From NCBI GenBank assembly GCA_023435545.1, contig JAEYRQ010000411.1:1-7163 (forward strand): DNA of 7,163 nucleotides, read 5' to 3'. The DNA is from Pseudomonadota bacterium (GTDB lineage: Bacteria; Pseudomonadota; Alphaproteobacteria; Rhizobiales; Tepidamorphaceae). The translations under genes were made by a program, and so were the position numbers. This document shows, piece after piece, positions 1 to 4,925 of the stretch. The notes below the pieces were generated by a model. The model was not told the origin of the DNA, did not search any database, and worked only from the letters and a program-made list of their open reading frames with translations. The number at the start of each line of letters is the position of its first letter. The first letter of the stretch is position 1.

Positions 1-1
1 G

Positions 2-91
2 TTCTGGGGAATGGTGGCCGAGAGCCCGGACTACGAGTTCAAGATCCTCGACCCGGTGCGCTACATCCCGGCCGACGACATAATGGACTGA
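2..91 (+). CDS. ABC transporter periplasmic substrate-binding protein, C-terminal end (5' truncated)
   Basis: This open frame enters at the left edge and ends at a TGA. It encodes 29 residues starting FWGMVAESPD and ending in YIPADDIMD. The tail, with an aromatic/charged stretch followed by an 'IPADD'-type ending, resembles the extreme C-terminus of HAAT-family (Peripla_BP_6, LivJ/LivK-like) binding proteins. Such a protein would capture the ligand in the periplasm and deliver it to the LivHM permease. Identification rests mainly on position: the frame lies immediately upstream of and co-directional with livH-livM-livG-livF, where the binding-protein gene usually sits. The ligand-binding domain and signal peptide are outside the window, so the ligand (branched-chain amino acid, amide, urea, aromatic acid or other) cannot be inferred. 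Confidence 0.75.
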   Translation, partial: FWGMVAESPDYEFKILDPVRYIPADDIMD

Positions 92-109
92 CCGGCACAG
101 CGCCCGGCG

Positions 110-127
110 GCCCCCGCTGCCGGGGGC
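110..127 (+). terminator. GC hairpin between binding-protein gene and livH (possible attenuator or mRNA-stabilising stem)
   Basis: A perfect 7-bp stem, GCCCCCG (110-116) with CGGGGGC (121-127), closes a CTGC tetraloop. It starts 19 nt after the binding-protein stop and ends 30 nt before the livH start. It is followed by TTCCCC rather than a T-run, so it is not a classic strong intrinsic terminator. Hairpins at this junction in binding-protein operons often let the binding protein be made in excess over the permeases, by partial termination or by protecting the upstream message from 3' decay. That role is inferred from position only. Confidence 0.45.
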
Positions 128-157
128 TTCCCCGCTTGAACTCATTCCGGGCGCGCG

Positions 158-1033
158 ATGTACGCAACCATCCAGTTCCTGAACGGGCTGTCCTACGGGC
201 TCAGCCTGTTCCTCGTTGCCGCGGGACTGACGATCGTCTTCGGCGTGCTGCGCATCCTCAATTTCGCGCACGGCGCCTTCTACATGCTGGGCGGCTACGT
301 CGCCTACCAAGTCGTCCAGCAGGTGGGCCTGGGCGGCGGCGGCTTCTGGCTCGCCGTCGCCGTCAGTGGGCTGGTGCTCGCCGTCGTTGCGGCCGGAATC
401 GAATGGGCGATGCTGCGCAGGCTGTACGATCGCGACCCGATCTACCAGCTGCTGTTCACCTTCGCCCTGGTGCTGCTGATTGGGGACGTCGTCCGCTACA
501 TCTGGGGCACGCAGGTCATCTCGATCTCTTTCCCGCCGGAACTGCGAGGCGCGGCTGATCTGGGCATCGCATGGTATCCGCGCTACCGGCTGTTCCTCTG
601 CGTGGTCGGGGTCGTCGTCGCGGTGGGGATATGGTTCCTGTTCCAGCGCACCCGCATCGGCCGCGTGATCCGCGCCGCCACGCAGGACCGCGAGATGCTC
701 TCCGCGCTCGGGGTCAACGTGCCGATGGTCTACCTCCTGGTGTTCACGGGAGGCGCGGCGCTGGCCGGGATCGGCGGAGCGCTGGCCGCGCCGGCGCTGG
801 CGCTCAAGCCCGGCATGGATGCCGAAATCATCGTCGAGTGCTTCATCGTCATCATCATCGGCGGTCTCGGCAGCCTGTGGGGTGCGTTCATCGGCGCGAT
901 CCTGATCGGGCAACTGCGCGCCATCGGCGTCTACTTCGTGCCCGAGTGGGAGATCGCGCTGATCTACCTGCTGATGATCGCCGTGCTGGTGGTCAGGCCG
1001 TGGGGCCTGTTCGGCCGGCCGCTGACGAGGTAG
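158..1033 (+). CDS. livH: Branched-chain amino acid (HAAT)-type ABC transporter permease LivH
   Basis: A 291-residue inner-membrane permease, the usual LivH length. It forms the translocation channel together with LivM. By eye there are about eight hydrophobic segments, near residues 12-31, 35-52, 63-82, 97-114, 143-162, 190-214, 226-250 and 262-281. Family hallmarks are the N-terminal block with RILNFAHGAFYMLGGY (residues 32-47), the cytoplasmic coupling loop GRVIRAATQD...ALGVNV (168-188) that docks on the ATPases, and GGLGSLWGAFIGA (235-247). The ATG at 158 gives a typical LivH N-terminus (MYATIQFLNGLSYG), but no clear Shine-Dalgarno precedes it, so translation may be modest. It lies 66 nt after the binding-protein gene, beyond a hairpin, and 4 nt before livM. 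Family and role are secure; the substrate is not. Confidence 0.95.
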   Translation: MYATIQFLNGLSYGLSLFLVAAGLTIVFGVLRILNFAHGAFYMLGGYVAYQVVQQVGLGGGGFWLAVAVSGLVLAVVAAGIEWAMLRRLYDRDPIYQLLFTFALVLLIGDVVRYIWGTQVISISFPPELRGAADLGIAWYPRYRLFLCVVGVVVAVGIWFLFQRTRIGRVIRAATQDREMLSALGVNVPMVYLLVFTGGAALAGIGGALAAPALALKPGMDAEIIVECFIVIIIGGLGSLWGAFIGAILIGQLRAIGVYFVPEWEIALIYLLMIAVLVVRPWGLFGRPLTR

Positions 1034-1037
1034 CCCG

Positions 1038-1952
1038 ATGCGCAGAACCGGCTTCCTCGTCATTCCGATCGCCGCGGCCGTGCTCGCCCTCTTGCCGCTC
1101 ACCGGCAGCCTCTATCTCACCTATCTCGGCACCCAGGTCCTGATCTTCATCCTGTTCGCCACGAGCCTGAACCTGCTGATCGGCTATGCCGGGCTGGTCT
1201 CGTTCGGCCATGCCGCCTTCTTCGCCCTCGGCGGCTACAGCTGCGCGATCCTGCTGAGATCGCACGACATTCCCCTCCTGCTCGCGCTGCCCGCCTCGAT
1301 TGTCGCCACCGCCCTGCTCGCCGGGATCATTGGCTATTTCTGCGTGCGGCTGAGCGCCTACTACTTCTCGATGCTGACGCTCGCCTTCGGGCAGCTGATC
1401 TGGGCGGTGGCGTTCAAGTGGCGTGACGTGACCGGCGGCGATGACGGCTTCCTCAGGATCCTGGCACCCTCGTGGATCGGCACGCCGGCGAGCTTTTACC
1501 TGTTCACGCTGTTCGTCGTGATGCTCGGGATGATTGCGATGTGGGTCGTCACCCAGTCGCCGCTCGGGCGGACCCTGGTCTCGATCCGCGAGAATGAGAC
1601 CCGCGCCGAGTTCCTCGGGGTCGACACCAAGCGGATCCAGCTCGTGGCCTTCGTCCTGGCCGGCGTCTTCGCCGGCATCGCCGGGGCGCTGTTCGCGATG
1701 TTCAACCGCAGCATCTTCCCCAACTCCGCCTGGTGGCTGCAGTCGGCCGAGGTGCTGATCATGGTCGTGCTCGGTGGCATGCACAATTTCCTCGGCCCCG
1801 CCATCGGCGCGGTCGCGCTGATCCTGCTCGGAAGGCTGACGCTGGAGATCACCGTCTACTGGCCGGCGCTGCTGGCGGTCATCCTCATCGTGACGCTGTT
1901 CTTCTTCCCGAACGGCATCGCGGGCCTGTTCGGCACGCGGCGGGGCAAATAG
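1038..1952 (+). CDS. livM: Branched-chain amino acid (HAAT)-type ABC transporter permease LivM
   Basis: A 304-residue second permease subunit, the short form that lacks the long N-terminal extension of E. coli LivM. By eye it has eight or nine hydrophobic segments. Diagnostic stretches are SLNLLIGYAGLVSFGHAAFF (residues 43-62), the TGGDDGF loop (132-138), the coupling loop GRTLVSIRENETRAEFLGVD (177-196), and the terminal FFFPNGIAGLFG (288-299). The ATG lies 4 nt after the livH stop. GAGG at 1027-1030, seven nt upstream and inside the livH end, supports this start and coupled translation. It pairs with LivH to form the membrane channel. The LivM assignment over LivH rests on the RENE..A.FLG coupling loop and the gene order. 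The ligand is unknown. Confidence 0.95.
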   Translation: MRRTGFLVIPIAAAVLALLPLTGSLYLTYLGTQVLIFILFATSLNLLIGYAGLVSFGHAAFFALGGYSCAILLRSHDIPLLLALPASIVATALLAGIIGYFCVRLSAYYFSMLTLAFGQLIWAVAFKWRDVTGGDDGFLRILAPSWIGTPASFYLFTLFVVMLGMIAMWVVTQSPLGRTLVSIRENETRAEFLGVDTKRIQLVAFVLAGVFAGIAGALFAMFNRSIFPNSAWWLQSAEVLIMVVLGGMHNFLGPAIGAVALILLGRLTLEITVYWPALLAVILIVTLFFFPNGIAGLFGTRRGK

Positions 1953-1954
1953 CG

Positions 1955-2695
1955 ATGCTCGAGGTCAGCGGTCTCACGAAGAGCTTCGCGGGCTTCACCG
2001 CGGTCAACGGCGTCTCGCTGGACGTCAAGGCCGGCGACATCCACGCGGTGATCGGACCGAACGGCGCCGGCAAGTCGACGCTGTTCAACCTGATCACCGG
2101 CCATCTGAAGTCGGACGCAGGCGACGTTCGGTTCGGGGGCAACAGCATCGCAGGACTTGCGCCGCATTCCATCGTGAGGCGCGGCATCGGCCGCTCCTTC
2201 CAGCTGATCAGCGTGTTTCCGAAGCTGACGGTGCGCGACAACGTGCAGATCGCCGTTGTCGCCCGCGACCGCCGGGAGCTGTGCTTCTGGCGCCCGCTGT
2301 TCGGCGGCGGCCTGGATGCCGCGGACAACCTGCTGGAGATCGTGGGGCTAGCCGGCGACGCCGGGGAACTGGCGGGCGAACTGTCCTACGGGAGGCAAAA
2401 GCAACTGGAGCTGGCGCTGGCGCTGGCCGGCGAACCGCGCATCCTGCTGCTCGACGAGCCGACGGCGGGCATGTCGCCGCGCGAGACGGAGGACAGCATC
2501 GCGCTGATCGCCCGGCTGGTTCGCGAGCGCGGGCTCACCCTGTTGTTCACCGAGCACGACATGACCGTCGTGTTCGGCATCGCCAACCGGATCTCGGTGC
2601 TACATCACGGCGAGATCATCGCCTCCGGCAGTCCGGACGAAGTACGCGCCGACAAATCGGTTCAGGAGGTCTACCTTGGCCGATCGGCCCACTGA
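1955..2695 (+). CDS. livG: HAAT-type ABC transporter ATP-binding protein LivG
   Basis: A 246-residue cytoplasmic ATPase that powers uptake through LivHM. Visible motifs are Walker A GPNGAGKST (residues 34-42), Q-loop Gln83 in GRSFQLISVFPKLTV, signature LSYGRQ (143-148), Walker B ILLLDEPTAGM (163-173, catalytic Glu168), and H-loop His201 in LLFTEHDM. The LSYG form of the signature and the TEHDM ending are typical of LivG and separate it from LivF. The ATG at 1955 lies 2 nt after the livM stop. The frame is open further upstream, but that part is a shadow of livM, and MLEVSGLTKSF is the expected N-terminus. The last 20 nt overlap the livF start. Length and motifs are complete, with no sign of decay. 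Confidence 0.95.
   Translation: MLEVSGLTKSFAGFTAVNGVSLDVKAGDIHAVIGPNGAGKSTLFNLITGHLKSDAGDVRFGGNSIAGLAPHSIVRRGIGRSFQLISVFPKLTVRDNVQIAVVARDRRELCFWRPLFGGGLDAADNLLEIVGLAGDAGELAGELSYGRQKQLELALALAGEPRILLLDEPTAGMSPRETEDSIALIARLVRERGLTLLFTEHDMTVVFGIANRISVLHHGEIIASGSPDEVRADKSVQEVYLGRSAH
2664..2670 (+). promoter_or_regulatory. Strong Shine-Dalgarno for livF, inside livG
   Basis: AGGAGGT, a perfect anti-16S match, lies inside the livG coding region and 5 nt before a TTG codon at 2676. It fixes the livF start at TTG, because no ATG or GTG occurs at a sensible position before the Walker A motif. It is the strongest ribosome-binding site in the transporter operon and may offset the weak start codon. Confidence 0.85.
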
Positions 2696-3398
2696 TCCGC
2701 CCGTCGACCTGAAGGCCGAGACGATCTCGACCTACTACGGGCTCAGTCAGATCCTGTTCGACCTCTCATTCGAGGTCGGGCGCGGCGAGGTCGTGGCGCT
2801 CGTCGGCCGCAACGGCGTCGGCAAGACCACCACGATGCGCTCGGTCGCCGGGCTGACCCGGCCCAGGCGCGGCCGCGTGCTGTGGGACGGCGAGGACATC
2901 GCCGGCCTTCCGCCGCACCGCATCGCCCGGCTGGGCATCGGCTACGTTCCGGAAGACCGGCGGATCTTTCCCGACCTCACGGTCTGGGAAAACCTCGACG
3001 TCGTCTGGCGCCCGGCCGACAGCCGCTGGAGCGAGGAACGGGTGTTCGACATATTTCCCGATCTCGCCGGACTTCGCGGGCGTGCCGGGGGGCATCTGAG
3101 CGGCGGCCAGCAGCAGATGCTGACGATTGCCCGGACGCTGATGACCAGTCCGCGCCTGTTGCTGCTCGACGAGCCTTCGGAGGGACTGGCGCCGCTGACG
3201 GTGGAGCGCATGGTCGACCGCATCGCGGCCCTGAAAGCGGAGGGTCTGTCGATCCTGCTGGCCGAGCAGAACACCGATGTCGGTCTGGCACTGGCGGACC
3301 GCATGCACGTCATCGAGAAGGGCCAGATCCGGGCGACGCTGTTGCCCGCCGAGGTGAGGGGCGATGAAACGCTGCTGACCCGCCATCTTATGCTGTAG
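2676..3398 (+). CDS. livF: HAAT-type ABC transporter ATP-binding protein LivF (TTG start)
   Basis: A 240-residue second ATPase of the transporter, which pairs with LivG. Motifs are Walker A GRNGVGKTT (residues 44-52), signature LSGGQ (141-145), and Walker B LLLLDEPSEGL (161-171, catalytic Glu166). The Q-loop region reads YVPEDRRIFPDLTV with Glu93 in place of Gln, and the H-loop reads LLAEQN with Gln198 in place of His. Both replacements are normal in LivF, as in the E. coli protein with VPEGRR and VEQN. The start is a TTG behind AGGAGGT and overlaps the last 20 nt of livG, so the two ATPases are probably coupled in translation. The N-terminus has about 12 extra polar residues before the ABC core. 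It is the last gene of the operon, ending 34 nt from the stop of the convergent operon. Confidence 0.94.
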   Translation: MADRPTDPPVDLKAETISTYYGLSQILFDLSFEVGRGEVVALVGRNGVGKTTTMRSVAGLTRPRRGRVLWDGEDIAGLPPHRIARLGIGYVPEDRRIFPDLTVWENLDVVWRPADSRWSEERVFDIFPDLAGLRGRAGGHLSGGQQQMLTIARTLMTSPRLLLLDEPSEGLAPLTVERMVDRIAALKAEGLSILLAEQNTDVGLALADRMHVIEKGQIRATLLPAEVRGDETLLTRHLML

Positions 3399-3399
3399 G

Positions 3400-3430
3400 C
3401 GGGCCGCCGTCGGCGGCGGGATGCGGCCCG
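3400..3430. terminator. Inverted repeat filling the convergent gap (candidate bidirectional terminator)
   Basis: CGGGCCGC (3400-3407) and GCGGCCCG (3423-3430) form a perfect 8-bp stem around a 15-nt loop. A competing inner stem, GCCGCC (3403-3408) with GGCGGC (3412-3417), has a 3-nt loop. The repeat occupies nearly all of the 34 nt between the livF stop and the stop of the minus-strand lyase gene, where a shared terminator is expected. Neither side has a T-run, so intrinsic termination would be weak or need Rho. In DNA this GC-rich a short inverted repeat can also arise by chance. Confidence 0.4.
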
Positions 3431-3432
3431 GT

Positions 3433-4308
3433 CTACCCCTCGGCCTCGTAGCTTTGCCCGCGCTCGATGAGTGCGTCCGTACCGAGCCGTTCGTTCAGTT
3501 CCCTGAAGTCGAACATCCGGTTGCCGAACGGCAGGTTGGTGCCGTGCTTGCGCAGGCTCGAATAGTACTCCTCCGCCGTGCGGGCCACCGCGCGGACGAT
3601 GCCGCCGGGAAAGATCACCAGCGCATATCCGAGCGCTTCGAGCTCGTCGGCCCGCAGCCCCGGCGTCGCCCCGCCCTCGACCATATTGGCCATCAGCGGA
3701 ACCCGCCCGCCGATCAGCCGGACGATCTCGGTGAGTTCCTCCACGGAACGGGGCGCCTCGATGAACAGCGCGTCGGCGCCGGCCTCGATGAAGGCCTCGG
3801 CCCGCTCCATCGCCGCCTCGAACCCGTCGACGGCGATCGCGTCGGTGCGCGCGATGACGAGCGTCTCCTCGCTCGCGCGTGCATCCGTCATGGCGCGGAT
3901 CTTCCCGCACATCTCGGAGGTCGGGATCAGGCTCTTGCCGGCGAGGTGCCCGCAGCGCTTCGGGAAGGTCTGGTCCTCGATCTGAATCGCGTTCGCGCCC
4001 GCCCGCTCGTAGAGCCGCATGGTCCGCTGGGCATTTAGCGCGTTGCCGAAGCCGGTGTCCCCGTCGACGATGATCGGCAGGCCGATGCGGTCGCGGATCA
4101 GCGCCAGCGTGTCCGCCATCTCGCTCATCGTCGTCAGCCCGATGTCCGGCAGGCCGAGCCGGGTATAGGCGACGACGGCACCCGACATGTAGACCGCCTC
4201 GAACCCCGCCGCCTCGGCGAGCGAGGCTGTCAGCGCGTCGAACACGCCAGGGGCGAGCAGGATCCGGGACTGGGCCAGCCGAGCCCTGAGCGAGAGGGTG
4301 GGAGTCAT
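3433..4308 (-). CDS. Isocitrate lyase/PEP mutase superfamily C-C lyase (methylisocitrate or dimethylmalate lyase-like)
   Basis: A 291-residue (beta/alpha)8-barrel enzyme, the size of PrpB-type lyases. Visible are the N-terminal GVFDALTASLAEAAGF (21-36), YMSGA (40-44, substrate loop), DGDTGFG (82-88, Mg2+ site), IEDQ (110-113) and the PROSITE-type lyase motif KRCGHL (117-122, catalytic Cys119). IARTDA (152-157), IEAPRS (183-188) and MAN (206-208) follow. The intact KRCGH argues for a true retro-aldol/Claisen lyase acting on a 2-hydroxy diacid, with pyruvate, glyoxylate or succinate-type products, and against PEP mutase or oxaloacetate decarboxylase branches that lack it. It is not clearly PrpB: no prpC or prpD is nearby, and the C-terminal half reads FPGGIVRAVARTAEEYY where E. 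coli PrpB has a YPLSAFRAM-type segment. The substrate is unassigned. The ATG at 4308 overlaps the upstream stop as ATGA, with GGAG at 4317-4320. It is last in the operon and probably performs a late cleavage step. Confidence 0.88.
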   Translation of the reverse strand: MTPTLSLRARLAQSRILLAPGVFDALTASLAEAAGFEAVYMSGAVVAYTRLGLPDIGLTTMSEMADTLALIRDRIGLPIIVDGDTGFGNALNAQRTMRLYERAGANAIQIEDQTFPKRCGHLAGKSLIPTSEMCGKIRAMTDARASEETLVIARTDAIAVDGFEAAMERAEAFIEAGADALFIEAPRSVEELTEIVRLIGGRVPLMANMVEGGATPGLRADELEALGYALVIFPGGIVRAVARTAEEYYSSLRKHGTNLPFGNRMFDFRELNERLGTDALIERGQSYEAEG

Positions 4309-4925
4309 CGTTCAATCTCCGGCCTGTCGAGGAACTCGGCACATGTCATCGCCTCCACGATCGAGCCGAGCGATACGAGCGTCGCCTCGTGAACGTCGCG
4401 CCGGAACGCCCCGCAGCCGTCCGAGAGCAGCAGGATCCGGTGGCCGCGCATGTGCGCGTCGCGCACCGTCGAGGCAACGCCGCCGTTCGTCACGATCCCC
4501 GCCATCACCAGCGTGTCGATGCCGAGCGCGGTCAGCACATGGTCCATCCGCGTCTGGTAGAAGGCCGAATAGGCGATCTTCTCGATCTCGACATCCGGCG
4601 GCTGCAGCAGGTCCACAGCCTTGTTGCCCCAGCTTCCCGGCGCGAAGTCGCCGGGCTTGAGGAAGGGACGCAATTCCGCCAGATGCGGCGCGATCAGATG
4701 CCCGCCCCATGGCCGCGGCACGAGTGTGAACTGCACCGACACGAAGATGCCGCCACCGGCCCGCACCGCGTCGATCACCGGCTTGACCCGTGCCGGCAAC
4801 GCGGCGAGCTCCGGCGTGCCCTGCGCGGCGCGCCCGTAGGCGCCGTCGGGATGCAGGAAGTCGTTGGTGAGATCGACTGTAACGACGGCGGTGCGGCCCG
4901 GATCGATGGGGCCCTTCTCGCTCAT
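4305..4925 (-). CDS. Isochorismatase-fold hydrolase with Gly at the usual catalytic Cys position
   Basis: A 206-residue cytoplasmic protein of the isochorismatase-like family, which includes N-carbamoylsarcosine amidase, nicotinamidase, RutB and isochorismatase. The N-terminal VVTVDLTNDF supplies the conserved Asp (D18). IEKIAYSAF supplies the conserved Lys (K116), followed by YQTRMDHVL. The MAGIVTNGGVASTVRDA block (141-157) matches the family's G..T..C(V)..T..DA block, but the nucleophilic Cys is replaced by Gly149 (codon at 4479-4481). A later Cys171 (SDGCGAF) is not at the active-site position. True isochorismatases such as PhzD and EntB also carry Gly there, so the protein may use water-based or other chemistry, or be inactive as an amidase. 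The frame is open far upstream, but that stretch is hyuA shadow. The ATG at 4925 overlaps the hyuA stop (ATGA), with GGAGG at 4936-4940. Next to hyuAB one would expect an N-carbamoyl-amino-acid amidase, which makes the missing Cys puzzling. Confidence 0.88.
   Translation of the reverse strand: MSEKGPIDPGRTAVVTVDLTNDFLHPDGAYGRAAQGTPELAALPARVKPVIDAVRAGGGIFVSVQFTLVPRPWGGHLIAPHLAELRPFLKPGDFAPGSWGNKAVDLLQPPDVEIEKIAYSAFYQTRMDHVLTALGIDTLVMAGIVTNGGVASTVRDAHMRGHRILLLSDGCGAFRRDVHEATLVSLGSIVEAMTCAEFLDRPEIER

Noticed and set aside
1733..1954. N-terminal extension of LivG by 74 codons
   Set aside because: It overlaps livM and reads as Arg/His/Ala-rich shadow sequence; the LivG family starts at the MLEVSGL position.
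2406..2433. Short tandem CTGGCG-type repeats in livG
   Set aside because: They encode the normal ELALALA stretch after the ABC signature using the preferred Leu and Ala codons; they are not an independent repeat.
2952..3272. LivF apparently lacking the Q-loop Gln and H-loop His of ABC ATPases
   Set aside because: Glu in VPE.RR and Gln in AEQN are standard in LivF proteins, so these are family traits and not defects.
2942..4342. 466-codon minus-strand ORF across the convergent gap
   Set aside because: It is the shadow of the lyase gene and of livF; its translation is Arg/Ala/Ser-rich with no recognisable motif, whereas both overlapped genes are fully conserved.
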